This document shows positions 37,516 to 45,459 of a stretch of DNA of 64,000 nucleotides, piece after piece. Position numbers and translations under genes: made by a program. The stretch is taken from NCBI RefSeq assembly GCF_030687395.1, contig NZ_CP117430.1, positions 4,774,001 to 4,838,000 of the forward strand, read 5' to 3'. Source of the DNA: Pseudomonas wuhanensis (GTDB lineage Bacteria > Pseudomonadota > Gammaproteobacteria > Pseudomonadales > Pseudomonadaceae). The first letter of the stretch is position 1. The number at the start of each line of letters is the position of its first letter. The notes below the pieces were generated by a model. That model ran no database searches. It was not told the DNA's origin and was given only the letters and a program-made list of their open reading frames with translations.

Positions 37516-38072
37516 AGACGCACTCCAGCGAAGTGTTCATCGAGCAAGGGATGGCTGGAATCCCTGGCCGACAGATTATTGACAGGCAACGGCCAGGCAA
37601 TCGCCAGCCGTGGATCGTTCACGCTCAAACCACCTTCGTGCGCAGGTGTGTAATCGGCGCTGTGCAGGTAGAGCAATTCGGCGTCGTCGGTCAGGGTCTG
37701 GAAACCATGGGCGAACCCGGCCGGGATCAGCAAGCTGCGACCGTCACCGGCGCGCAAATGTTCCGCGTGCCAGCGCAGGAAGGTTTCGGAGTCGGGGCGC
37801 AAGTCCATCGCCACATCCCAGACCTCGCCGCGCAGGCAGGTAATCAACTTGGCTTCCGGCGCATTGGAATTTTGATAATGCAGGCCGCGCACACTGCCCC
37901 GCTCACGGGTGCAGGAATGATTGATCTGGCGGATATGAAACGGCTGGCCAAACGCACTCAGGCTGCCTTCACAGAACAATCGGGCGAAGTGCCCGCGATC
38001 ATCTTCGAAGCGTTTGTGCTGCACGCTGAACAGGCCGGCCAGCGGCAAGGCTTTCAACAGAAACTCGCTCAC
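37512..38072 (-). CDS. dTDP-4-dehydrorhamnose 3,5-epimerase family protein (RfbC-like)
   Basis: This cupin-fold epimerase (186 residues) has GLHYQNSNAPEAKLITCLRG with the catalytic His, VWDVAMDLRPDSETFLRW and IPAGFAHGFQTL. It probably epimerises C3 and/or C5 of the CDP-4-keto-6-deoxyglucose made by RfbG before C-methylation. There is no rmlA/B/D in the window, so dTDP-rhamnose is unlikely to be its product. The start is GTG, overlapping the rfbG stop by 4 bases. Confidence 0.92.
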   Translation of the reverse strand: MSEFLLKALPLAGLFSVQHKRFEDDRGHFARLFCEGSLSAFGQPFHIRQINHSCTRERGSVRGLHYQNSNAPEAKLITCLRGEVWDVAMDLRPDSETFLRWHAEHLRAGDGRSLLIPAGFAHGFQTLTDDAELLYLHSADYTPAHEGGLSVNDPRLAIAWPLPVNNLSARDSSHPLLDEHFAGVRL

Positions 38073-39151
38073 AGCGCGCCTCGATACAGGTTCAACTGAC
38101 GCAGGGTGATTTCACGCATGTCATCGCCGTTCTGCCACGCCAGGTGCCAATCGAGGGTCTGGGTCAGGCACTGCTGCAACGACCAGCGCGGCTGCCAGGC
38201 CAACAGTTGACGGGCGCGACTGCTGTCCAGACGCAGCAGGCCGGCTTCGTGCAAATCACTTGGTTCGATGCGCAATCCGCGTGCTTGCGGCCAGCGGTTG
38301 GCGAGCAACTCGACCACTTCACCAACGCTGCGCATGTCCGCTTCGCTCGGGCCGAAGTTCCACGCGCCGGCAAACTGCGGGCCTTGTTCGTAGAGGCGGG
38401 CGGCCAGTTGCAGGTAGCCAGCCAATGGTTCCAATGCGTGCTGCCACGGGCGCACGGCCTGCGGGTAGCGCAGGGTCACCGGCTCATCCGCCGACCAGGC
38501 CTTGAGCACATCGGGAATCAGGCGTTCCGGCGCAAAGTCGCCGCCGCCCAGCACGTTGCCGGCGCGCGCGGTCGCCAACGCCAGGCCGTGTTCAGCGTAC
38601 TTGTCAGCCGGGAAAAACGACGCGGCATAAGACTGCGCCAACAATTCACAGCAAGCCTTGCTGCTGCTGTAAGGATCGTGACCGCCGAGGGCTTCGTTCT
38701 CGCGGTAGGGCCACAGCCATTCCTGATTGGCGTAGACCTTGTCGGTGGTCACCAGCACGCAGGCGCGCACACAGCCAACCTGACGGATCGCTTCGAGCAG
38801 ATTGAGGGTGCCCATGACGTTGCTGGAGTAAGTCCCCAGCGGGTCGCGATAGCCTTCGCGCACCAGCGGTTGGGCCGCCAGGTGCAGGACGATTTCCGGC
38901 TGCACTTCGGCGATCAGTTCCAGCAAGGCGCCGAGGTCTCGCAGGTCACCGCGCTGATCGTTGATGCCCTCGTGCACCCGAGCCAGTTCGAACAAACTCG
39001 GCTCGGTGGACGGATCGAGCGAAAACCCGCTGACCTCGGCACCGAGGCTTTGCAGCCACAACGTCAGCCAGCTGCCCTTGAAACCGGTGTGGCCGGTCAA
39101 CAGGACGCGCTTGCCGCGCCAGAACTCCGGGCTCAGTCCCATTGCTTCCAT
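38069..39151 (-). CDS. rfbG: CDP-glucose 4,6-dehydratase RfbG
   Basis: RfbG converts CDP-glucose to CDP-4-keto-6-deoxyglucose. The 360-residue product has [18 protein letters not shown] (the GHTGFKG motif of this subfamily), VLVTTDKVY, and [13 protein letters not shown] with the Tyr-x-x-x-Lys pair. The ATG at 39151 follows GGGGAGG; the gene overlaps the end of rfbF by 19 bases. It pairs with rfbF as in the CDP-dideoxyhexose loci of Salmonella and Yersinia, but the C3 dehydratase gene of those loci is missing. Confidence 0.95.
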   Translation of the reverse strand: MEAMGLSPEFWRGKRVLLTGHTGFKGSWLTLWLQSLGAEVSGFSLDPSTEPSLFELARVHEGINDQRGDLRDLGALLELIAEVQPEIVLHLAAQPLVREGYRDPLGTYSSNVMGTLNLLEAIRQVGCVRACVLVTTDKVYANQEWLWPYRENEALGGHDPYSSSKACCELLAQSYAASFFPADKYAEHGLALATARAGNVLGGGDFAPERLIPDVLKAWSADEPVTLRYPQAVRPWQHALEPLAGYLQLAARLYEQGPQFAGAWNFGPSEADMRSVGEVVELLANRWPQARGLRIEPSDLHEAGLLRLDSSRARQLLAWQPRWSLQQCLTQTLDWHLAWQNGDDMREITLRQLNLYRGAL

Positions 39152-39906
39152 GGGGCCTCCCCGCTCAGCCACAACGCCTCAAGGTGGTTCTTGTCACGCA
39201 GGGTGTCCATCGGGTGCCAGAAACCTTCGTGCTGGAACGCCTGCAATTGATCATCTGTGGCCAACGCCGCCAGAGGCTCGGCTTCCCAAGAGGTTTGATC
39301 GTCCGCGATGTAGGGCAAGACCTTGGGCGACAGGATGAAGAAACCGCCATTGATCCAGCCACCATCGCCGCGGGGTTTTTCGGTGAAACCCAATACCTTG
39401 TCGCCATCACGTTCCAGCGCGCCGTAGCGTCCCGGCGGCTGCACCGCCGTCACGGTAGCGAGCTTGCCGTGGGCCAGGTGAAAATCCACCAGAGCGCCGA
39501 TATTGAGGTCCGAAACGCCATCGCCGTAGGTGAAGCAGAACGCCTGCTCTCCATCCAGGTAACGAGCAGCGCGACGCAAGCGGCCACCGGTCATGGTGTC
39601 GTCGCCGGTGTCGACCAGCGTGACGCGCCACGGCTCGCTATAGTTCTGGTGAACGTCCATGCGGTTGTTGCACATATCGAAAGTGACGTCGGAGGTGTGC
39701 AGGAAGTAATTGGCGAAGAAGTCTTTGATCGCGTAGCCCTTGTAGCCCAGGCAAATCACGAAATCATGAATCCCGTGAGCGGAGTACTGCTTCATGATGT
39801 GCCAGAGAATTGGCTTGCCGCCGATCTCGATCATCGGCTTGGGCTTGAGGTGCGATTCCTCGCTGATGCGCGTGCCCAGGCCACCCGCCAAAATAACTGC
39901 CTTCAT
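39133..39906 (-). CDS. rfbF: Glucose-1-phosphate cytidylyltransferase RfbF
   Basis: RfbF makes CDP-glucose from CTP and glucose-1-phosphate, committing carbon to CDP-6-deoxyhexoses. The 257-residue product has the nucleotidyltransferase signature [20 protein letters not shown], then [17 protein letters not shown] and [14 protein letters not shown]. Length is normal. GAGGGGAG precedes the ATG. It is the first gene of the sugar operon that runs to the ketoacyl synthase; a sigma-54-like site lies 140 bases upstream. Confidence 0.96.
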   Translation of the reverse strand: MKAVILAGGLGTRISEESHLKPKPMIEIGGKPILWHIMKQYSAHGIHDFVICLGYKGYAIKDFFANYFLHTSDVTFDMCNNRMDVHQNYSEPWRVTLVDTGDDTMTGGRLRRAARYLDGEQAFCFTYGDGVSDLNIGALVDFHLAHGKLATVTAVQPPGRYGALERDGDKVLGFTEKPRGDGGWINGGFFILSPKVLPYIADDQTSWEAEPLAALATDDQLQAFQHEGFWHPMDTLRDKNHLEALWLSGEAPWKQWD

Positions 39907-40045
39907 CGTCTCCCCTCTTGTTCTTCACAGGGCTCAGCCAAGCTGTATCAAGCTTTTGCGGGCCTTCTGGCTAAAACCTTGTGCCGTGTCGAGCGCCTGG
40001 AGAATGACCCGCAAGCGCTCGTTTTATGGCGATATGAGGAGGACT

Positions 40046-40061
40046 TGCAGGAAACGCGCCA
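40046..40061 (-). promoter_or_regulatory. Possible sigma-54 promoter of the glycan operon
   Basis: The minus strand reads TGGCGC-GTTTC-CTGCA with exact GG-N10-GC spacing and two mismatches. It lies in the 259-base gap between the 1196-residue glycosyltransferase gene and rfbF, the only sizeable gap in this stretch. If real, it puts glycan synthesis under RpoN along with the flagellar genes. Otherwise I see nothing else in the gap. Confidence 0.45.
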
Positions 40062-40165
40062 GCTCCATGAGACCGATATGGGACGCCTGGGCGAGCGCAA
40101 AACAGATATGAGAAAGGGAGGAGCCCGGAGACATCACAGCCCGGCCTTTCAACGTGATTGTATGC

Positions 40166-43100
40166 TCAGCCGGATATCCATCCCTCGAACCACAGCTGCA
40201 AGTTATCCCCCCGCAGCATGTAATCGCGCAGCACCGCTTCGCGTAATTCGTCGCCCATGCGATAGCTGGCCTCGGGGTCGGCCAGGTGCATGCGAATCGC
40301 TTGCAGCCATTCCTCAGTGCTGTTGCTGACCACCTTGGTACACGGCAGATAGCCGCGATAGGCTTCTGTGTCGGTGCAAATCACCGGGTAACCGCAGGCG
40401 CCATACTCCAGCAATCGCAAGTTGCTCTTGCAGTCGTTGAAGATGTGATACTCCAGCGGCGCCAAGGCCAGATCCAGATTCAGGCTGGCGAGTTTGGCCG
40501 GGTAATCCATCAGGCCGACCGAGGGGTGAAACTCGTGCACGTAAGGGCGCAAAGCTTCTGGGCACATGCCAAAGAACACCCAGTCGACGACATCCGCCAA
40601 TTCGCGAACAACGTCCGCGATGATCTCCAGATCACCGGCATGGCTGGTGCCTCCGCCCCAGCCGACACGCGGCTTGGTGCTGGTGCGACGCAGTGAAACG
40701 CGGCTGCTCCACAAATGCGTGGCCAAGGTGTTTGGCACCACGCGAATATCGTGATGCATGCCGTTCAACGCATCAGCCAATGCCTGGGTCGACACCACCA
40801 CTCGATCACACAAGCCAATACCCCGGCGCATGGCTTTTTCGAAATCCTTGGGCCTATGTTTCAAGTGGCCGTTTTTTTCCGGCACGTCGATGATGTAGTC
40901 ATCGAGCTCGAAAATCCGAAAAGCCCTTGAGTAGTTTTTGACTCGCTCGATTTCGTTGACCAGCGCATCGCTGTAGCGCCCTTGCATGATTACCGAATCT
41001 GGCGACTGACGTTCCAGGTCGATGATTGACGGCATTTCAAAGGCCTGAATACCGGTGACCATGCCCGCCGCCTCAAGCTCGAGAAACGGCTGCACCACCC
41101 GGTAGTGCCCCACGGCAGACTGGTTCACCGGCAAGGCCAGAACCCGCGGCAAGGTCCGGCTGCCGAACGGGCTCCAGCCAAGGCGCATGCCAGGCTCCAG
41201 ACAGAAACTCGAACCACTGAGACTCAAGTTCGGATTATAGGCCGGGTCCCGCGCCATCTCAGGCAACCACTTGCTGTAGATCGACTGCTGCTCGCGGCCG
41301 AGTTGCTCCTGACGCAACTGCTCGTTGCCTTGCTGCAGCGACACCGACGGCTCGACCAGCGTGAGGCGGGAATGAGGCGTCCACACCACCAGGTATCCAG
41401 CCTTGGAGGCACGCAATCCCAGATCTACATCGTTGAAAGCCAGGCTGAACGAACGCTCGTCAAGGCCGCCCAACTCGTCGAATACCTGCTTGCGCACCAA
41501 CAGGCAATCATCGCTGACCGCGCTGTAGTTCTGCACGACCTGCAAGCGTTGCATGTAACCACCGGACTGCATCGATTCGCCGATGAAGGGCGCCCCCACC
41601 GGCCCGCGCAACCCAAGCACCAGCCCGGCATGCTGGATTGTGCCTTGGGGGCAGACCATTTTTGCACCGACAATCCCGACTTCGGGACGCTGGGCCTGAC
41701 TCATCAATGTGTCCAGCCAGTCAGCATCAGTGATAACGCTATGGGGCGTGAGCATTAATAAGTAAGCACCACGGGCCTGAGACGCGGCGAAATTGTGGAT
41801 CGCCGCAAAGTTGCTGGCATGGGGATAACGCAGAACCCGAAGCTTGTCACTGTCCAGTTGCGCCATGCCGTCCAGCCAGGCGCGCGCCTCATTGGTCACA
41901 CTGGCGTTGTCGACGATCAATACTTCGTAATTCGCATAAGCAGTTTTTTCCAACAGACTCGCCAGGCATCGCTCAAGCGCCGCCAGTTGATCCTTGGTTG
42001 AAATGATGATGGACACCTGTGGTCGCAGGGCATGACGGTAATCAATCTGATTGATCAGCGCCTCACTGCCCGGGCGCCACTCGAACGCCACACCGAGTCG
42101 CTGCAAATGAGTTTCAAGAAGTCGCGGATTTTCAGCGGCCACCGCTGGCGAAGACAACCATGCGGCATAGTTGAAGGACGACTCCACCAGCACTTCGGCA
42201 ATGTGCTCAATGGTGTGTGGTCCAGCGCTTTCGACCATGCGCCAGAGCAAGTCCTGGGGTGCCAATTCCTGGAAGTCGGCGCTGAAACCGCCTCGTGCCA
42301 GAAAGCCTTTGCGCTCAAACGCCAACGTCCGTCCGGTGTAGGGATAGCTGCGCATCAGGTCGAGGTTGAAGTCGGGCTTGAATACCGGTTCCCGGGATAC
42401 GCCGTCCACCAGCGCACCTTCGTCCGAATAGCAGCACAGCATATGTTGGCGCTCGACAACGCGCTCGGCCATCAGCAGCAGTGCCGCCTCGCTCAAGCGG
42501 TCGCCGGCACGCAACAAGTAGAACCAATCAGCCCCATCCAGTTGCGGCAGTAAACCATTGAGTTGCTGTACCCAATCCGCTTCCAGCGTCAGATTCAACA
42601 CCCGGTCATTCAAATTTTCCTGAACACCGGCGCTACTTAGCACCACCACTGCCTGAGCGCCGTAGCACTGACTATTGATGCTTTCCAGCGTCAGATCCAG
42701 CGCCGCCCTATCGTCGGCACTGTCGATGACAATCGGAACAATCGTCGGGCGACGTGGCCACGCTTGAGTCTGAGCCAGCAGTTGCCCGAGAATCACCGGC
42801 TCGCGCCGACACCCCAGCCACTGGGCATACAGCTGCCCGAAGCTGCGGCTGTCGCTGCCGACTCTGGATTCCTGAAGAGCCTGGCGGGCGACGAGTAAAT
42901 GGCCGAGGGAAAACTCCTCCCATATCCGATTTTTCGAATCAGCACCCGGCAAGGCGGCGCAATAACGGATCCAGCCGGAAAACACCGCCCCTTTATCGCC
43001 ACGCCCTTTGAGCATCTGTGCCAGCCATTGCGCCTCGACGACCATTTGCTGCTGTACACCTGGCTGACATTTGAAGCTGTCAGGGTGCAACCGCTCGACA

Positions 43101-43756
43101 CTCTGCACCTGGCTGGCCACCGCCAGGTTGCCCCGACGCAACAGGCAAACAAACAGGACCATATCCAGCAAACCGGCAAAGCCTGCCTCCGGCTGCAACA
43201 AAGCTGGCAATAACTCCCTGACATCCGAAGTACGCATCAGCACGTTGCTCAAGCCACCGATGAAGTTCAGCGGACGGACCTCAAGGAAATCCAGCAGATC
43301 CTGGCCCTTGAATAACGCATTGCCACCGGCCATCGCGGTATTTTCCAGGCGTTGCGGCAGGATGTGATCGTCGGCATCACACAGATAACGCTGGGCGCCT
43401 GCCAGGCTGACATCTTCGTGGTTGCTCAGCAGCCCGGCCTGGGTCGCGATGCAGCCGGTAAATAGCCGATCATCATCGCAGAGGAATTTGATGTACTCCC
43501 CTTGGCTTTCCTCCAGGCAGCGTAACAAATTGCCTTGAAAGCCCAACGGCTGCGGATTTTTCAGATAGCGCAGGGGAAATCGGGTCTGGGCCGAAAACGA
43601 TTCGACGATACTCGCGATCTCGTCACTCTGACTGTCGTCACAAATGATGATTTCGAGGGATTCGTAGCTCTGACTCAGGACACTTTGCAACGCCGCACGG
43701 AAAAAACGCGGGTTGAAGGCGGGGATGGCGACGCTGACAAGGGGAGCTGAACTCAC
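40166..43756 (-). CDS. fgtA: Giant three-domain flagellar glycosyltransferase (FgtA-like)
   Basis: The 1196-residue product has an N-terminal GT2 domain (about 5-230, PLVSVAIPAFNPRFFRAAL, IIICDDSQSDE), a second GT2 domain in the middle (about 580-800, QVSIIISTKDQLAALERCL, FNDVDLGLRASKAGYL) and a C-terminal GT-B-like domain (about 870-1190, FRIFELDDYIIDVPEKNG, LALAPLEYHIFNDCKSNLR). This matches the FgtA type needed for flagellin glycosylation in P. aeruginosa and P. syringae. The middle GT2 has LTPHS where NxDT is expected. GTG start, weak ribosome site. It lies downstream of flgL. Confidence 0.88.
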   Translation of the reverse strand: MSSAPLVSVAIPAFNPRFFRAALQSVLSQSYESLEIIICDDSQSDEIASIVESFSAQTRFPLRYLKNPQPLGFQGNLLRCLEESQGEYIKFLCDDDRLFTGCIATQAGLLSNHEDVSLAGAQRYLCDADDHILPQRLENTAMAGGNALFKGQDLLDFLEVRPLNFIGGLSNVLMRTSDVRELLPALLQPEAGFAGLLDMVLFVCLLRRGNLAVASQVQSVERLHPDSFKCQPGVQQQMVVEAQWLAQMLKGRGDKGAVFSGWIRYCAALPGADSKNRIWEEFSLGHLLVARQALQESRVGSDSRSFGQLYAQWLGCRREPVILGQLLAQTQAWPRRPTIVPIVIDSADDRAALDLTLESINSQCYGAQAVVVLSSAGVQENLNDRVLNLTLEADWVQQLNGLLPQLDGADWFYLLRAGDRLSEAALLLMAERVVERQHMLCCYSDEGALVDGVSREPVFKPDFNLDLMRSYPYTGRTLAFERKGFLARGGFSADFQELAPQDLLWRMVESAGPHTIEHIAEVLVESSFNYAAWLSSPAVAAENPRLLETHLQRLGVAFEWRPGSEALINQIDYRHALRPQVSIIISTKDQLAALERCLASLLEKTAYANYEVLIVDNASVTNEARAWLDGMAQLDSDKLRVLRYPHASNFAAIHNFAASQARGAYLLMLTPHSVITDADWLDTLMSQAQRPEVGIVGAKMVCPQGTIQHAGLVLGLRGPVGAPFIGESMQSGGYMQRLQVVQNYSAVSDDCLLVRKQVFDELGGLDERSFSLAFNDVDLGLRASKAGYLVVWTPHSRLTLVEPSVSLQQGNEQLRQEQLGREQQSIYSKWLPEMARDPAYNPNLSLSGSSFCLEPGMRLGWSPFGSRTLPRVLALPVNQSAVGHYRVVQPFLELEAAGMVTGIQAFEMPSIIDLERQSPDSVIMQGRYSDALVNEIERVKNYSRAFRIFELDDYIIDVPEKNGHLKHRPKDFEKAMRRGIGLCDRVVVSTQALADALNGMHHDIRVVPNTLATHLWSSRVSLRRTSTKPRVGWGGGTSHAGDLEIIADVVRELADVVDWVFFGMCPEALRPYVHEFHPSVGLMDYPAKLASLNLDLALAPLEYHIFNDCKSNLRLLEYGACGYPVICTDTEAYRGYLPCTKVVSNSTEEWLQAIRMHLADPEASYRMGDELREAVLRDYMLRGDNLQLWFEGWISG

Positions 43757-43836
43757 AGGAAAACTCTCGACCGCAGAGTGCTCCAGCCCTGGGGCCGGGC
43801 ACGCTGACCCGGTTGGAAGAAAATGCTTGCACTCGA

Positions 43837-43859
43837 CGGCCGAGGAGTCATCTCGGCCG
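43837..43859. repeat. Inverted repeat after flgL
   Basis: CGGCCGAG, 7 bases, CTCGGCCG: an 8-bp perfect GC stem in the 124-base gap between flgL and the FgtA-like gene. There is no T-run on either side, so it is at best a weak terminator or pause. Confidence 0.45.
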
Positions 43860-43880
43860 CCGTGTGATTAGCGGTCAAAC

Positions 43881-45446
43881 TCAGATTTTGTTGAACAGAC
43901 CCAACTGGCTGATCTTGCTGAAGGCCAGCTGAGAGGCCTGCAACATGGTTTGTTGCAGCGTCAGGCGGGTGAGAACTTCGGCCGGATCGGAGTCCTGGAT
44001 CGACGACGTAGTGGTTTTGTTGGCCATCGACAGGCTTTCGTTGGTAGCGCTCTGGATATCCAGCGCCTGACCGCGAGCACCGATCGACGTCAACGAACTG
44101 GTGACCTGATTGCCACCGCTGGCGATGTTGGCGATCGCCGAATCCAGCGATGCACGAAAGCTCTGCTCGGCCGCGGCGGAACCATCGATCGGCGCCTCGA
44201 GAGCGGTGCGCAATTTGCTGATGGTGTCGAGGATGTTCTGGGTCTGGTGGGTGTTGGCCTGAACCACGAACTGGTCACCCGCCGCCGGCGTACCGCTGAT
44301 TGTGAAATCCACACCCGCGGCGGTCGCTGTCGAACCCGCCATGGTTCCGGTAGACACCGGTTTGCTATTAGCGGTCAACGGTGATGCGTACAGCTCATAG
44401 TCCGTGGCGCTGGTGAACTTGAGAATCGCCCCACCATTGGGGAATGCTGCACTGTAGTCGGCAGCGTTGCTGACAGTGGCACCGGTCACGATAGCGGTCG
44501 ACGGGTTGCCGGCACTGCGCGTGGCGTTGAACGTGTCAGGCTTTGCACCGAGGTTGAAGATATGCCCGGCCACTGCAGTGTCCGGGACATCACCCGATTG
44601 CAGATTGATGTTCAGGCGCAGATCGACACCGCGAAAAGACACCTGGGTACCACCCGCCGTATTGGGATCGAACACGCCGTTGTTGGTGGCTTCAGCCGTC
44701 ACGTCGTTGCCGCCGGCATCAGTGACCTTGAATTGAGTACTGCTCAGGAACTCGATCGCGTAAGGCTCGCCACTGCGGAACTTATCGTTGTAAGTCACGC
44801 TGCCCGAGACCTGACCATTGGACAGAGCGACCCGTCCGTCATCCACGGCAGGTGCTGTCAGGGTGGTCAGGGTACGACTGGTGTTGATTGCCTGTTCGAA
44901 GATACTGAAGCCGGTGTCGTTACTCGCCATGGTCAACGCATCGCCAACCTGAAGATCCAGGGTAGTCTGGTCGCCGTGATAGCTGTAAGTGCCATCGGCA
45001 TTGCGCGAATACGGCGCGGTGCCGCTGTTGGAGCCGCCAAACAGATACTGGCCGTTTTCGTCACGGCTGTTCATCAGGCTCAGCAGCTGCGATTCGAGTT
45101 GCCCCAGTTCTGCGGCGTTGGCCTTGCGCTCAGAGTCGGTGTAGCTGGCATTACCCGCGCCCAAGGCCAGTTCGTTGGCACGCTGCAGCACATTGTTGAT
45201 GCTGTTGAGGACCGACTCGGACTGCCCCAGGGTGTTCTTGATCGTCGTGACGTTGGTCGCAAACTGACTGAGCATCGAGCTCTGCTGGCCCAATTGCAGC
45301 AACCGCGACGCACCAACCGGATCATCGGCGGCCGTGCGCACGCGAAGATTGTCGCTGGCTTCCTGGCTGGTATTGACGACGTTGTTGAAGTTCTTCTGGT
45401 AGTTCGCGGCGCTGCGCTCATAGAACTGGGGAGTGGAAATACGCAT
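43881..45446 (-). CDS. flgL: Hook-filament junction protein FlgL
   Basis: FlgL (HAP3) joins the hook to the filament. The 521-residue product has the flagellin-like N-terminus (MRISTPQFYERSAANYQKNF) and C-terminus (TLQQTMLQASQLAFSKISQLG) with a long variable middle, rich in Thr, Ser, Gly and Asn. It is longer than enteric FlgL (about 317) but Pseudomonas versions are often long. It follows flgK by 13 bases and closes the flgF-flgL run. Confidence 0.95.
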   Translation of the reverse strand: MRISTPQFYERSAANYQKNFNNVVNTSQEASDNLRVRTAADDPVGASRLLQLGQQSSMLSQFATNVTTIKNTLGQSESVLNSINNVLQRANELALGAGNASYTDSERKANAAELGQLESQLLSLMNSRDENGQYLFGGSNSGTAPYSRNADGTYSYHGDQTTLDLQVGDALTMASNDTGFSIFEQAINTSRTLTTLTAPAVDDGRVALSNGQVSGSVTYNDKFRSGEPYAIEFLSSTQFKVTDAGGNDVTAEATNNGVFDPNTAGGTQVSFRGVDLRLNINLQSGDVPDTAVAGHIFNLGAKPDTFNATRSAGNPSTAIVTGATVSNAADYSAAFPNGGAILKFTSATDYELYASPLTANSKPVSTGTMAGSTATAAGVDFTISGTPAAGDQFVVQANTHQTQNILDTISKLRTALEAPIDGSAAAEQSFRASLDSAIANIASGGNQVTSSLTSIGARGQALDIQSATNESLSMANKTTTSSIQDSDPAEVLTRLTLQQTMLQASQLAFSKISQLGLFNKI

Positions 45447-45459
45447 GTTCTATGACTCC

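Noticed and set aside
39907..40165. Plus-strand reading in the rfbF upstream gap with charged text (WRYEEDLQETRQLHETDM)
   Set aside because: It looked like a gene remnant, but it has no start signal, runs into antisense frames on both sides and resembles no family I know.
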